NCBI RefSeq assembly: GCF_900108275.1
Contig: NZ_FNVD01000012.1
Coordinates: 26,024 to 90,023, forward strand
Length of the DNA: 64,000 bases
Direction of reading: 5' to 3'
Origin: Jhaorihella thermophila
GTDB lineage: Bacteria > Pseudomonadota > Alphaproteobacteria > Rhodobacterales > Rhodobacteraceae
In this document: positions 8,832-18,729 of the stretch, one piece after another
How positions within the stretch are numbered: the first letter of the stretch is position 1
Layout: each line of letters starts with the position of its first letter
Translations under genes and position numbers: made by a program
Notes under the pieces: generated by a model
The model's database searches: none
The model's input: only the letters and a program-made list of their open reading frames with translations
Told to the model about the DNA's origin: nothing

Positions 8832-9000
8832 TTCGTCCAGACTCCCAGACTTCCTACCTCAATTTCCGGCGCGCGGGCGGATCTTGGCGATCCGTTTCGT
8901 CTTGCGCGCCCGTTCCAATACGGACATAGACACAATAGCCCGATCGCGACCACAGGCGAAAGAGCGATTGGCAGGAATTCGCCACCGTCGGAGACGCCAC

Positions 9001-10005
9001 ATGACCCAGCCCGTCCCCTTGGCCGAAATCTGGCGCGGCCCGTTTCTGGAAAGCCTGCATCTGGGACATGCGGTGATCTGCGACGATACCGGCCAGATCG
9101 TCCATGCCTGGGGCGATCCGCAGGCGCTGATCTACCCGCGCAGTTCCTGCAAGATGGTGCAGGCGCTGCCACTGATGACCTCGGGCGCGGCGGATGCCTT
9201 CGGCCTGACCGACGAACAGCTGGCGCTCGCCTGCGCCTCGCACAACGGCGCGGCCATCCACACCCGCCGCGTGCAGGCGTGGCTGGACGACCTGGGGCTT
9301 GGCGACGACGATCTGCGTTGCGGCCCGCAGGAACCGGCGGATATCGAGGAACGCAACCGCCTGATCCGGGCCGAACAATCCCCCTGCCAGTATCACAACA
9401 ACTGTTCGGGCAAGCATTCCGGCTTTCTGACTCTTGCCAAACACCTCGGCGCCGGACCCGACTACATCGACATCGACCACCCGGTGCAGAAGGCCGTGCG
9501 CGAGGCGTTCGAAGAAGTGACCGCCGAGGACAGCCCCGGCTATGGCATCGATGGCTGCTCGGCGCCGAACTTTGCTACCACCCTGCACGGGTTGGCGCGC
9601 GCGATGGCGTGGTTTTCCTCGGCCCATGACCGGTCCGACACGGCCAGCCGGGTCGCGGCGCGCCTGGTGCGGGCGATGATGACCCATCCCGAACTGGTCG
9701 CGGGCAAAGGGCGCGCCTGCACCGTGCTGATGCGCGCGGCCGCAGGCCAGGCAGCGGTCAAGACCGGGGCCGAGGCCGTGTTCGTCGGCATCCTGCCCGA
9801 ACGGCGCATGGGGATCGCGCTGAAGATCGCCGATGGCGGCACGCGCGGCGCCGAATGCGCGATCGCGTCGCTTCTGGTCGCGCTCGGCATCCTCGACGCC
9901 AACGACCCGGCGGTCCGGAAATGGATGAACGCGCCCATCCTGAACCGGCGCGGGATAGAGACCGGCAGCATCCGCCCGGCCGGCACGCTGCCGCGCAAGC
10001 TCTGA
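9001..10005 (+). CDS. L-asparaginase (rhizobial / AsnA-II type, PF06089)
   Basis: A 334-residue protein of the thermolabile rhizobial-type asparaginase family, which is unrelated in sequence to E. coli AnsA/AnsB. Family features visible are the early Y-P-R-S-S-C-K-M segment, C-A-S-H-N-G, N-N-C-S-G-K-H-S-G and G-Y-G-I-D-G-C-S-A-P. In Rhizobium etli this family hydrolyses asparagine to aspartate and ammonia with Ser-Lys residues in the S-x-x-K element; the matching S-S-C-K is present. An upstream in-frame extension to 8599 overlaps the divergent IalB gene and is rejected; GGAG precedes the ATG at 9001. It is followed by repeat copy B and a convergent CoA transferase. Confidence 0.87.
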   Translation: MTQPVPLAEIWRGPFLESLHLGHAVICDDTGQIVHAWGDPQALIYPRSSCKMVQALPLMTSGAADAFGLTDEQLALACASHNGAAIHTRRVQAWLDDLGLGDDDLRCGPQEPADIEERNRLIRAEQSPCQYHNNCSGKHSGFLTLAKHLGAGPDYIDIDHPVQKAVREAFEEVTAEDSPGYGIDGCSAPNFATTLHGLARAMAWFSSAHDRSDTASRVAARLVRAMMTHPELVAGKGRACTVLMRAAAGQAAVKTGAEAVFVGILPERRMGIALKIADGGTRGAECAIASLLVALGILDANDPAVRKWMNAPILNRRGIETGSIRPAGTLPRKL

Positions 10006-10024
10006 GCCCAAGCCCCGACCCGCT

Positions 10025-10114
10025 CTTCATCTTGCCGCAAATACTCCGGGGGAGCGCGAGGGGGCCGCGCCCCCTCGCCTCGGTCGGATTGGCGCACGCC
10101 AATCCGAAACGCCC
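10025..10114 (+). repeat. Dispersed hairpin element, copy B (subfamily I)
   Basis: Most complete copy. CTTCATCTTGCCGCAAATAC is followed by a perfect 10-bp stem GCGAGGGGGC / GCCCCCTCGC (loop CGC), then an 11-bp stem TCGGATTGGCG / CGCCAATCCGA with a CA loop, ending in AAACGCCC. It lies 20 bp after the asparaginase stop in the same orientation and fills the gap to the convergent CoA transferase. Confidence 0.85.
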
Positions 10115-10117
10115 ATT

Positions 10118-11230
10118 CTAACCCGACGATTTCGGCAGTTTCGGGGCGCTGCGCTCCAGCGACAGTTCCGCGTCTGAGAACTTCCACGGCCCCCGGACAC
10201 CTGGCACGCCTTCGGGACGGATCACCATGCCGCGATGGGCGATCTGGGGGTCGTTCAGCGCCTCCCCGACGGAATTGATCGGCCCGGCCGGCACCGTCGC
10301 CGCCTCGAGCGCGGCCAGCAACTCTGCCTTGCTCCACGCCGCCAGCGTTTCCTCGATCGCCGCCGTCAGATCGCGGCGGTTGGCCACGCGGGATTCGTTG
10401 TCGGCATATCGGGGATCGTCGCGCAGGTCCTCGCGCCCGATCACCTCGCAGAATCGGTGAAACTGCGCATCGTTGCCGACCGCCAGGATGACGTGACCAT
10501 CGCGGACCGGAACCACCTGATAGGGCGCGATGTTAGGATGCTCGTTGCCCAGCCTCACGGGGCTCACTCCCGAGGCCAGGAAATTCATCGTCTGGTTAGC
10601 CAGCATCGCCACGGAACAGTCCAGCAGCGACATGTCGATATGCTGCCCCCGCCCGGTGCGGTGGCGCTGCTCGACCGCGGCAAGTATTCCGATCGCGCCA
10701 TACAGCCCCGTCACCACGTCGGTGATCGCCACGCCCACCTTCATCGGCTGCCGGTCAGGCTCGCCGGTGATCGACATCAGGCCCGACATGCCCTGCAGCA
10801 GAAAGTCGTATCCCGCCCGCGAGGCATACGGCCCGTCCTGCCCGAATCCGGTCACCGAGCAATAGATCAGACGCGGGTTGACGCGGCTCAGGCTGCCATA
10901 GTCCAGCCCGTATTTCGCCAGCCCGCCCACCTTGAAATTCTCGATCAGGATATCGGCATCGCGCACCAGGTCGAGCACTGTCCGCCGCCCTTCCTCGGTG
11001 CGGAAATCGGCCGTCACGCAGGTCTTGCCCCGGTTCGCGGCATAATAATAGGCCGCCGTGCGGTCTCCGTCACGCTCGATGAAGGGGGGGCCCCATTTGC
11101 GGGTGTCGTCGCCCTGGGGGGATTCCACCTTGATCACCTCGGCCCCGAGATCGGCCAGCGCCTGCCCGATCCACGGTCCGGCGAGAATTCGGGCCAGTTC
11201 CACAACCTTCAACCCGCTCAGCGGCGCCAT
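10118..11230 (-). CDS. CaiB/BaiF (family III) CoA-transferase
   Basis: A 370-residue family III CoA-transferase. The N-terminus LKVVELARILAGPWIGQ, the nucleotide-contacting VIKVE and NRGK segments, and the G-Y-D-F-L-L-Q-G-M-S-G-L-M block are typical; the catalytic Asp lies in ITDVVTG. The family moves CoA between carboxylates such as formyl/oxalyl, carnitine or succinyl-CoA:2-hydroxyacid pairs. The substrate cannot be fixed here. The frame is open to 11290, but GGAGGGG shortly before the ATG at 11230 decides the start. It is flanked by a histidine kinase gene upstream and repeat copy B downstream; no CoA-ligase partner is adjacent. Confidence 0.87.
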   Translation of the reverse strand: MAPLSGLKVVELARILAGPWIGQALADLGAEVIKVESPQGDDTRKWGPPFIERDGDRTAAYYYAANRGKTCVTADFRTEEGRRTVLDLVRDADILIENFKVGGLAKYGLDYGSLSRVNPRLIYCSVTGFGQDGPYASRAGYDFLLQGMSGLMSITGEPDRQPMKVGVAITDVVTGLYGAIGILAAVEQRHRTGRGQHIDMSLLDCSVAMLANQTMNFLASGVSPVRLGNEHPNIAPYQVVPVRDGHVILAVGNDAQFHRFCEVIGREDLRDDPRYADNESRVANRRDLTAAIEETLAAWSKAELLAALEAATVPAGPINSVGEALNDPQIAHRGMVIRPEGVPGVRGPWKFSDAELSLERSAPKLPKSSG

Positions 11231-11317
11231 ACTGCTCCCCTCCGGCATGAGTTTCACCGCATGGTTAGGCCCGACCACCGGACAAGGCAAGCGCGGCAGG
11301 GCGCGACCGCAGTGCGG

Positions 11318-13597
11318 TCACTCGGCCGCGGGGCGTCTGCCGTCGTCCGGGCCGGAACGAAGCTGGCGGATCATGTCATGCAGTGCCGGCTTGCGGATCG
11401 GCTTGGTCATGTAGCGATCAACCCCCGCGTCCAGGATCTCCTCGGCATCCTCCGGCAGGGCATGCGCAGTCAGGGCAATGATCGGCACATGGCCGCCCGT
11501 TTCGGCTTCGATCCGGCGGATTTCGCGTGTCGCGGCCTTGCCATCCATCCCGGGCATCGAGATGTCCATGAACACGATGTCGGGCGAAAAGTCGCGAAAC
11601 GCCTCGATCGCTTCGATCCCGTTGTTCGCAAGACGCAGGTCGATGTCGAGCCCCGCCAGCATCTTGCGGAACACCAGCTGGTTGGTGCGGTTGTCCTCGG
11701 CTGCCAGAATGCGCAGCGGGCGCGGACACCCTTCCTCTGCGCCGGCCGCGCCATCCGCGCCCGCGGATGGCGCCGTCTCCTCTTGCGGCGGCGCGGCCGA
11801 ACCGGGGTCCGGCTGCGCCAGTGCCTTCGCCGATTCCGAACGCAGTCGCGGCCCCCTTGGATCGGCCGGTGTGACGCTTGCCCCCAGCTCGGCCAGACGC
11901 GCGAAGAGATCCGCGCGCGGCACGGGCTTTTGCAGCATGCCCTGAAGATGCCGAAGCCCCGGATCATTCTTCGCCGCGCCCAGATTGGACGACAGCAGAA
12001 GAATCGGCACCCGGGTCCAGCCAGTCGCCCGCAGCGCCTCGGCCAGTTCCAGCCCGTCCATTTCGGGCATGGCGTGGTCGGTGATCACCAGATCCACGTC
12101 CGGCCGCATCGCCGCCAGCGCCTCGCCCCCCGATTCGCAGGCCGTCACCCGCGCGCCCAGCATTGCCAGCTGACGCTCCAGGATCTCGCGGTTGATCGGG
12201 TGGTCGTCCACCACGAGCACATGCCGCAACCCTTCGGGCAGGCGCGGTTCGGGCCGTTCCTCGGCCTCTGCCTCGGGCAGCGTCACGCGAAAACCGAAGC
12301 ACGACCCGCGCCCCTCTTCGCTGTCCACCCAGACCGACCCGCCCATCAGCTCGACCAGCTGGCGCGAGATCGCCAACCCCAGACCGGTGCCCTCGAACTG
12401 GCGGTTGCGGTCATCCTCGACCTGGTTGAACTCGCCGAACACATGGTCGAGCTTGTCCGCCGGAATGCCGATCCCGGTATCCTCGACCGCCACGTGGATC
12501 GCGCAGCCTTCCGGTTGCGGCACGCCAGTGACGCGGATCAGAACATGGCCCTGCGGGGTGAATTTCACCGCATTTCCGACAAGGTTGGTCAGAACCTGCC
12601 GCACCCGGCCGCGGTCGCCCACGAACCGCGTCGGCAGGAACAGGTCGTAATCGACCAGCATGTCGATACCCTTGTCCCGCGCAGAGGGCTGCAGGAGCAT
12701 CACCACCTCGTGAATGCAGCGCTCCAGGTCGAACGGCTCGGGGTGCAGGGTCAGCTTTTCCGCCTCGATCTTGGAATAGTCGAGCACGTCGTTGATGATG
12801 ACCAGAAGCGCCTCGCCCGAGTTGCGGATGGTATCGACGTAGAGCCGCTGTTCATCGGTCAGATCGGTGTCGCCGAGGAGTTCGGCCATGCCCACCACGC
12901 CGTTCATCGGCGTTCGGATTTCGTGGCTCATGTTGGCGAGAAACGCCGATTTCGCACGATTGGCGGCCTCGGCCCGTTCGCGGGCGGCCTCCAACTCGAC
13001 CTCGTATCGCACGGAGGAGGTGATGTTCAGCGCCAGGCTGACGACGTCGCCGCCATGTCCGCGCTGGTCGATCAGCTTGATGTATTGATCGTTCCAGGTG
13101 CGCATTACGATCGGTTTCGGGTTGGGCGCGTTCCACCGTTCGATCATCATCGCGCGCCATGCGTTCGGGGTCAGATCCTCGGTGTTGATGAGTCCCTCGT
13201 CGGTCAGAAGCTGCAGAATGCGCATGTAGCTGATGCCGGGACGGACTTCCTCGAGCCCGTCGAAAAAGTCGATATAGGCCGGGTTCGCGGCGATCAGCCG
13301 GTTGTCCGAATCGAAAAAGGCAAAACCGTCCTGAATCGCGCTGATCGACAGCCACAACCGCCGCTCGGCGATCTCGACCTTCTGGTTGGCGGCATGCAGA
13401 TCGGATCGGGCGCGCTGGGCCTCGTCGCGGACGGTTTCGACCTCCGCCTGGGTCTGGCCGATCTTTCTGGTCAGTTCCATCGCGTGCCGGCCCAGCTTGC
13501 GGTTGGCGGCGAGAAGCTCGGCCTGCTTCAGCTCGAGCATCCGTTCGGCGGCCAGCCGCGCCCGCCTTTCCTGCGCCAGTTTTTCGGCAAGGCTCAT
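11318..13597 (-). CDS. Soluble hybrid sensor histidine kinase (PAS-HisKA-HATPase-REC-REC)
   Basis: A 759-residue hybrid kinase with no membrane segment. In order it has an N-terminal coiled coil (about 1-80), a PAS-like sensor (83-195), HisKA with phospho-acceptor His225 in [10 protein letters not shown], and HATPase_c (N342, DTGIGI 373-378, GTGLGLA 403-409). A first receiver (about 458-570; Asp507 in [12 protein letters not shown]), a proline/alanine-rich linker and a second receiver (about 628-745; [11 protein letters not shown]) follow. Both receivers keep a phosphorylatable Asp. The ligand is not identifiable; the PAS lacks an obvious haem or flavin signature. It has no adjacent response regulator or phosphotransfer gene, so it is an orphan system probably talking to a distant Hpt protein. 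Confidence 0.88.
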   Translation of the reverse strand: MSLAEKLAQERRARLAAERMLELKQAELLAANRKLGRHAMELTRKIGQTQAEVETVRDEAQRARSDLHAANQKVEIAERRLWLSISAIQDGFAFFDSDNRLIAANPAYIDFFDGLEEVRPGISYMRILQLLTDEGLINTEDLTPNAWRAMMIERWNAPNPKPIVMRTWNDQYIKLIDQRGHGGDVVSLALNITSSVRYEVELEAARERAEAANRAKSAFLANMSHEIRTPMNGVVGMAELLGDTDLTDEQRLYVDTIRNSGEALLVIINDVLDYSKIEAEKLTLHPEPFDLERCIHEVVMLLQPSARDKGIDMLVDYDLFLPTRFVGDRGRVRQVLTNLVGNAVKFTPQGHVLIRVTGVPQPEGCAIHVAVEDTGIGIPADKLDHVFGEFNQVEDDRNRQFEGTGLGLAISRQLVELMGGSVWVDSEEGRGSCFGFRVTLPEAEAEERPEPRLPEGLRHVLVVDDHPINREILERQLAMLGARVTACESGGEALAAMRPDVDLVITDHAMPEMDGLELAEALRATGWTRVPILLLSSNLGAAKNDPGLRHLQGMLQKPVPRADLFARLAELGASVTPADPRGPRLRSESAKALAQPDPGSAAPPQEETAPSAGADGAAGAEEGCPRPLRILAAEDNRTNQLVFRKMLAGLDIDLRLANNGIEAIEAFRDFSPDIVFMDISMPGMDGKAATREIRRIEAETGGHVPIIALTAHALPEDAEEILDAGVDRYMTKPIRKPALHDMIRQLRSGPDDGRRPAAE

Positions 13598-13810
13598 CCG
13601 TGCCGACCTCCGCCTGTGAACCGCGTGGCGTGTGCCGCCCCTGTTTGCCAGTCGATGCTTGGCGAGTCGGAATGAATTCCAGGTTAAGCGCGACCGGCGG
13701 CAAGCGCGTTGAGGCGGACGGAGATGGCGCGGGCGCCGCCGCGACCGGGCCGGGGCCGAAACCGGAGAGGATACGGGACACCCGCGGGCGCCTCATGCGA
13801 GAGCGGGGGA

Positions 13811-13874
13811 TTCGCAGGGGGGCTCTGCCCCCCGGGCTGCGCCCTCCCCCCGGAGTATTTTCCGCAAGATGAAG
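13811..13874 (-). repeat. Dispersed hairpin element, copy C (subfamily II)
   Basis: On the minus strand it reads CTTCATCTTGCGGAAAATAC, then GGAGGGCGCAGCCC and the stem GGGGGGC-AGA-GCCCCCC. It begins 48 bp downstream of the membrane protein gene ending at 13922 and has that gene's orientation. The rest of the 324-bp gap 13598-13921 shows no gene; it must also contain the promoter of the histidine kinase. Confidence 0.75.
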
Positions 13875-13921
13875 GGGGGCGGGTTTCGGGTCGCGCCGGC
13901 GCCTTTCGTTTCGGACTGCCT

Positions 13922-15964
13922 CTATCGCCGTCCTTCCCGCAGCCAGCCGCCAAGGATCAACGCCGATGCCAGAACCAGCACCAGCCATGCCGGCAGAAGC
14001 GGCGTCCGGGTGACGCCGCGGATTTCATGGGCGCCGCGCGGAGTGATCCCCATCCAGCCGCGCCCGGCGGCGACGCGGCCCTCGCGCACGGCGCGGATCG
14101 CGGGCAATCCGTTCTCGAGCCGGAAAGCGCCGCCGCGCATCGTCGCCAGAACCGGGGCCAGAATCTCGTCCGTCGCGATGGTTCGTTCGAATTCGCGCGG
14201 GGCCGCCGGGCCGAGGCCGATCACCGCGGTCCGGTCGCCCTCGGCCAGCCGGTAGAGTCCGATTTCGGGGCCGTCATAGAGCGCCTCGAACCGCCCGGGG
14301 CCGACCTGTTTCAGCGTCACGCTGTCGGTGCCGCCATCGGGGCGGGTGATCGTGACAGGGCCGACCGTATCGCCCAGGGTGCGGCGGATGACCCGCATCC
14401 GCTGGCCGGTTGCCTCGGCCTGGAGGGTTTCTTCCTCGAGTTCAGGTTCCTTCATCGCCCAGTGCGCCAGACGGCGGAGCAGTTCCAGCTGCGGGCCGCC
14501 GCCCTGATAGCCGCGGCTCCAGAGCCAGGCCTGATCCGAGGCGAGAAGCGCCACGCGCCCCTTGTCCACGCGGTCCAGGATCAGCAGCGGCGCGTCGTCC
14601 GCTCCTGTCATCACGACTTCGCCGGAACCAGGGTCGAGCTCTATCTGGCGCAACCAGGATCCCCATTCGCCGGCATGCGGCAACCCCGCCGTGACCGGGT
14701 GGCGTTCGCCGGTGTCGGTGACCTTCGGCCGGTAGCGGCGTTCGATCACGCGGGCGGTAGGGGCGGCGGGCAGGATGGTTTCCAGCGGCGAGCGGTAGAT
14801 GCTTTCGGCCCCGGCGAAATCGGGGCCCGCCGCCACCAGAAGCGCCCCGCCCCGTCTGACGTAATCGGCCACGTTGCCCAGATAGAGCGAAGGCAGGATG
14901 CCGCGCCGCTTGTAACGGTCGAAGATGATGAGGTCGAAATCGTCGATCTTTTCCAGGAACAGCTCACGCGTGGGAAAGGCGATCAGCGAGAGTTCCTCGA
15001 CCGGCACGCCGTCCTGCTTTTCCGGCGGGCGCAGAATGGTGAAATGCACCAGATCCACCGCGCTGTCGGATTTCAGAAGGTTCCGCCAGGTGCGCCCGCC
15101 CTGATACGGTTCGCCCGAGACCAGCAGAACGCGCAGCCGGTCGCGCACCCCGTTGATCTGAATCACGGCGGCGTTGTTGCGGTCTGTGATCTCGCCCTCG
15201 GCCTGCGGCACCGCAAAGCGGATCACGTTGCGCCCGCCATGGCCCAGCGTCACCGGAACGTCGATGTCGCGCCCGATCGGTATCATGTAGCGCTGGGGCG
15301 GCTCGCCATCCACCGATACGTCGATGGGCACCGTCGCCACGTCACGCGGGGCGGCGCCGTCGTCGTCCACGCGCAGGGTGAGCGTCACCGGCTCGCCCAT
15401 GATGGCAAAGGCCGGGGCGTTGCGCACCGTCAGGCGGCGGTCCCAGTCGGTTGCATGGCCGGTCATCAGCAGGTGCATGGGCGCGGGCAGGTCGGGGGCC
15501 CGGTCGATGTCGTGCACCCGCCCGTCCGACACCGCGATGATTCCCGCCACCCGCGCGCGCGGCTCCTGGGCCAGCGCCTCGGACAGGGCGGACATCAGGC
15601 GGGTGCCCTCGTCGCCCGGGCCATCCGTCACCGTCACCCGGCGCAGTTCGGTGTTGGGGCGGGCCGCGATCTCGGCCGCGAGACGGTCGGCGGCGCGGAT
15701 GGTCTGATCGGGGCGGTCTGACAGGGCCTGGCTCGCGGTCCTGTCCTCCAGCAGAATCACAATGTCGCTGAGCGGCGCGCGGTCCTCGACCTGCCAGACC
15801 GTACCCGAAAGCGCCGCCAGCAATGCCAGCGCGCCCAAGCCTCGCAGCCACCAGCCCGCCAGGCCCCGCCAGGCCGCCAGCGCCACCGCCGCCAGCGACA
15901 GGCCCGCCAGCGCGGCCAGCCAGGGCCAGGGCAGAAGGGGCGCGAAGATGACGGTTCCGGTCAT
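13922..15964 (-). CDS. Membrane-anchored glutamine-amidotransferase-like protein of the MoxR/DUF58 operon
   Basis: A 680-residue protein with two N-terminal membrane segments (about 8-30 and 38-58), a long extracytoplasmic region and a C-terminal membrane segment (LLPAWLVLVLASALILGGWL). The middle contains a class I glutamine-amidotransferase-like fold (R-V-L-L-V-S-G-E-P-Y, then D-L-I-I-F-D-R-Y and V-R-R-G-G-A-L-L-V), but I see no canonical nucleophile-elbow cysteine, so it is probably non-catalytic. It overlaps the DUF4159 gene by 4 bp (ATGA) and is the last gene of a four-gene operon starting with moxR. In related operons such proteins assemble with von Willebrand-type partners in cell-envelope stress functions; the precise role is unknown. 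Confidence 0.75.
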   Translation of the reverse strand: MTGTVIFAPLLPWPWLAALAGLSLAAVALAAWRGLAGWWLRGLGALALLAALSGTVWQVEDRAPLSDIVILLEDRTASQALSDRPDQTIRAADRLAAEIAARPNTELRRVTVTDGPGDEGTRLMSALSEALAQEPRARVAGIIAVSDGRVHDIDRAPDLPAPMHLLMTGHATDWDRRLTVRNAPAFAIMGEPVTLTLRVDDDGAAPRDVATVPIDVSVDGEPPQRYMIPIGRDIDVPVTLGHGGRNVIRFAVPQAEGEITDRNNAAVIQINGVRDRLRVLLVSGEPYQGGRTWRNLLKSDSAVDLVHFTILRPPEKQDGVPVEELSLIAFPTRELFLEKIDDFDLIIFDRYKRRGILPSLYLGNVADYVRRGGALLVAAGPDFAGAESIYRSPLETILPAAPTARVIERRYRPKVTDTGERHPVTAGLPHAGEWGSWLRQIELDPGSGEVVMTGADDAPLLILDRVDKGRVALLASDQAWLWSRGYQGGGPQLELLRRLAHWAMKEPELEEETLQAEATGQRMRVIRRTLGDTVGPVTITRPDGGTDSVTLKQVGPGRFEALYDGPEIGLYRLAEGDRTAVIGLGPAAPREFERTIATDEILAPVLATMRGGAFRLENGLPAIRAVREGRVAAGRGWMGITPRGAHEIRGVTRTPLLPAWLVLVLASALILGGWLREGRR

Positions 15965-18729
15965 TGCCCCAGCCTTTCCAGCAGCGCCGGCACATGCACC
16001 TGGTCGGACTTGTAGTTGCCGGTCAGCACATACATCACGAGGTTCACGCCAAACCGCCGGGCCAGTTCGCGCTGGCGTTCTCCGGTCAGGCCCCGCCCGA
16101 CGAGGAACATGGGCGATCCGTTCTCGTCCACCGCCCAGGCCGCCGCCCAGTCATTGCCGCCGATCACCACCGGCGACACGCCGTCATTGAGGTTGCGAAA
16201 GGGCATGCCCTCGACCTGTTCGGCATCGGGCGGGGCGGCTTCGACCCAGACGTCGCGGCCGGGATAGCGGCCGGGGAAGTCCTGCAGCAGGTAGAAGGTG
16301 CGGGTCAGAACGTGGTCGCGCGGGACGGGTTCCAGCGGCGGGATGTCCAGCGGCGCGGCAATTCGCTGCAGGGCGCGGCCGTTGGGGCTGGAGGCCCCGA
16401 ACCCGGCGATGTCGGCGTCGCGGGTGTCGAACAGTATCATCCCCCCCGACCGCAGATACTGGTTCAGCTTGGCATAGGCCGCGTCCGAGGGCAGCGGCTG
16501 GTCCGGCGTGATCGGCCAGTAGAGCAGGGGAAAAAAGGCCAGTTCGTCGGTTTCCAGGTTCACGCCCATCGGGTTGGCCGGCTCGACCGAGGTGCGGAAA
16601 AACAGCGTGTCCGAAAGCCCCTTGAGCCCCGCCTCGGCCACCTCGTCCACGCGACGGTCGCCGGTCAGGACATGGGCCAGAACCACTTCGCGCGTGGCCT
16701 CGATGGCGATCTCCTCGTCATCCTGCTGCGCGGTGGCGGGGGCGGGCGGCAGGGCGAGCAGCCCCAGCGCCAGGGCGGCGGCCACCCGCGTCGCGCCCAG
16801 CCGGCCCGAGAGCGCCAGCGACGCCACCACGTCCGCCGCCAGCAGGATCAGCGCCAGCGCCAGCAGCACCCCGCCCAACGGGCGTTCGGCGCGCACCGCC
16901 AGCCCCTCGACCGGCACGCCCTCCGGCCATGTGGCGGCCGCCAGCACGTCGCCCGCACCGATGACGTTGCGCGCCAGCCGCCGTTCGCCGTCATCGTAGA
17001 GGCCGGGGCGCAGATCCGGCCCCAAGGGCGCCGACACCAGCGCCGGACCGTCCACCCCCGGCAGGGTGCCCGCGTCGCGCAGCGTGCCGAACCCGTCGAG
17101 CACCTGCACCGGCGTCCATGTGGTGCCCTCGAGATCGGCCGCCTGCGGCATCCGGGTCGAAGAGGACACGGCCAGCCGCTCCAGCATTTCCACAAACAGC
17201 CCCGACAGCGGCAGGGTGGACCATTCGGCATTGGCGGTGACGTGGAACAAGACCACCTGCCCCTGCCCCACGGCCTTGCGCGTGACCAGCGGCGTGCCGT
17301 CGTTCAAGGCCGCGATCACCCGTTCGGCCAGCGTCGGGTCGGGTTGGGCCACCACCTGCGCGGTCACCTGAACGTCGGCGGGAATGCGCAACCCGTAAAA
17401 CGGCGAGGTTTCGGAGAAAGGCGCCAGCGCCTTGGGTTCGCCCCAGCTCATCGTGCCGCCCACCGTCCGCCCGCCCGAGCGCAACCGGACCGGCATCAGC
17501 GGGTCTTCCTCGGCCCGGCTGACATCGCTGGCCGCAAGGCGCGGCCCGGCAAAGCGCAGCAGCATCCCGCCCGCTTCGACCCATCCGGTCAACGCGGCCT
17601 GTTCGGCGGGCGCAAGCCGGGCCACGTCGGCCAGCACGATCACGTCGGGGTTGGCGGGCAGCAGGTCCATCAGCGCCCCTTCCAGCACCTCCGCCGTGGG
17701 CACCAGCGCCTGCCGCAGATAGTGCAGCGGGGACAAAAGCTCGAGCCCCTCGCGGTCGGTTCGCCCGGCGATCAGCGCCACCTCGCGCCGGCGCAGCCCG
17801 TCATCGGCCAGCGCCACCGCGCCTGCCGAGCGCTGCCCCTGCAACTCGAACCGGGTGATCCGGGCGCGCAGTTCCGAGGGCAGCGACAGCGCGGCCTCGG
17901 CCCGGTCCTCTCCGGCCGGGAATTCGGCCTTGACCGTCGCCAGAATGCGGGCGTTGCCGGCCGGATCGCGCCCTTGGGCCAGGATCGTGACCTCGCGCGC
18001 GAGCCCGCCGCCCGACCGCCGCGCCACCAGATGCAGCGCGCCGTCGCGGAACTCGGGCCGTTCCAGCGCCAGTACCGGCGCGGCGGTCTGGAACACGCGC
18101 AACCGCCCGCGGTCGCGCAGGGCATCCGTGATCGCCGCCCGCCCCTCGAAGTCCAGCCCGTCCGTCAACCACAGCGTGTCGAACCCGCCCTCGACCCGGT
18201 CCAGCGCCGCCAGCGTGGCCTCCACCTGATCCAACGTCGGCATCCAGGGTTCCGGCCGCAATCCGGCCAACCCGCGGGTCAGAACATCGGCCGACTGGAA
18301 CACGGGCGGTTCGGGCGCGGTCAGCCGCAGCACCGCGACCGGGCGCCCGGCGCGGCCGGCATCGGTCAGCTGCGCCTGCATCAGCGCCATCTTGTCTTTC
18401 CAGTGCGGCGCCCCGGCCCAGCCCGCATCCAGCACGATCAGCAGCGGCCCCGTCCCACCCTGTTCGCGCGGCTGTGGGTTCAGCACCGGGCCGGCAAACC
18501 CCACGATCGCGGCCGCCACCGCCAGCATCCGCAAGAGCAACAGCCACCACGGCGTGCGGTCGGTGACGCTTTCGTCATCCTTGAGCCCCAGTAGCAGCGA
18601 CACCGCCGGGAACAGCCGCCGGATCGGCGCGGGCGGCACCGCGCGCAGGATCAGCCACAGGATCGGCAGCGCGGCCAGCGCGATCAGCAGCCAGGGCGAG
18701 GCAAAGCCGATGCCGAAGATCGTGGTCAT
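15961..18729 (-). CDS. DUF4159 domain protein with BatA-like N-terminus
   Basis: A 922-residue membrane protein. The N-terminus (FGIGFASPWLLIALAALPILWLILR and W-W-L-L-L-L-R-M-L-A-V-A) matches the BatA/aerotolerance N-terminal domain with two membrane helices. A large middle region is followed by another membrane helix near residues 660-690. The C-terminal ~220 residues form the DUF4159 domain (F-P-L-L-Y-W-P-I, then G-G-M-I-L-F-D-T-R-D). The start ATG at 18729 overlaps the stop of the DUF58 gene (ATGA), so an upstream ATG at 18762 is less likely. It works, by context, with the MoxR ATPase and DUF58 protein encoded upstream. Confidence 0.82.
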   Translation of the reverse strand: MTTIFGIGFASPWLLIALAALPILWLILRAVPPAPIRRLFPAVSLLLGLKDDESVTDRTPWWLLLLRMLAVAAAIVGFAGPVLNPQPREQGGTGPLLIVLDAGWAGAPHWKDKMALMQAQLTDAGRAGRPVAVLRLTAPEPPVFQSADVLTRGLAGLRPEPWMPTLDQVEATLAALDRVEGGFDTLWLTDGLDFEGRAAITDALRDRGRLRVFQTAAPVLALERPEFRDGALHLVARRSGGGLAREVTILAQGRDPAGNARILATVKAEFPAGEDRAEAALSLPSELRARITRFELQGQRSAGAVALADDGLRRREVALIAGRTDREGLELLSPLHYLRQALVPTAEVLEGALMDLLPANPDVIVLADVARLAPAEQAALTGWVEAGGMLLRFAGPRLAASDVSRAEEDPLMPVRLRSGGRTVGGTMSWGEPKALAPFSETSPFYGLRIPADVQVTAQVVAQPDPTLAERVIAALNDGTPLVTRKAVGQGQVVLFHVTANAEWSTLPLSGLFVEMLERLAVSSSTRMPQAADLEGTTWTPVQVLDGFGTLRDAGTLPGVDGPALVSAPLGPDLRPGLYDDGERRLARNVIGAGDVLAAATWPEGVPVEGLAVRAERPLGGVLLALALILLAADVVASLALSGRLGATRVAAALALGLLALPPAPATAQQDDEEIAIEATREVVLAHVLTGDRRVDEVAEAGLKGLSDTLFFRTSVEPANPMGVNLETDELAFFPLLYWPITPDQPLPSDAAYAKLNQYLRSGGMILFDTRDADIAGFGASSPNGRALQRIAAPLDIPPLEPVPRDHVLTRTFYLLQDFPGRYPGRDVWVEAAPPDAEQVEGMPFRNLNDGVSPVVIGGNDWAAAWAVDENGSPMFLVGRGLTGERQRELARRFGVNLVMYVLTGNYKSDQVHVPALLERLGQ

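Noticed and set aside
10235..13675. Open frame of over 1100 codons antisense to the histidine kinase and CoA transferase
   Set aside because: It runs opposite two genes with clear domain motifs. The translation is rich in Arg, His, Gln and Pro with no recognisable domain, typical of antisense frames in GC-rich DNA.
15964..18594. Open frame of 876 codons antisense to the DUF4159 gene
   Set aside because: Composition is extremely Arg/Gln/His/Gly-rich with no family signature; it is a shadow of the real minus-strand gene.
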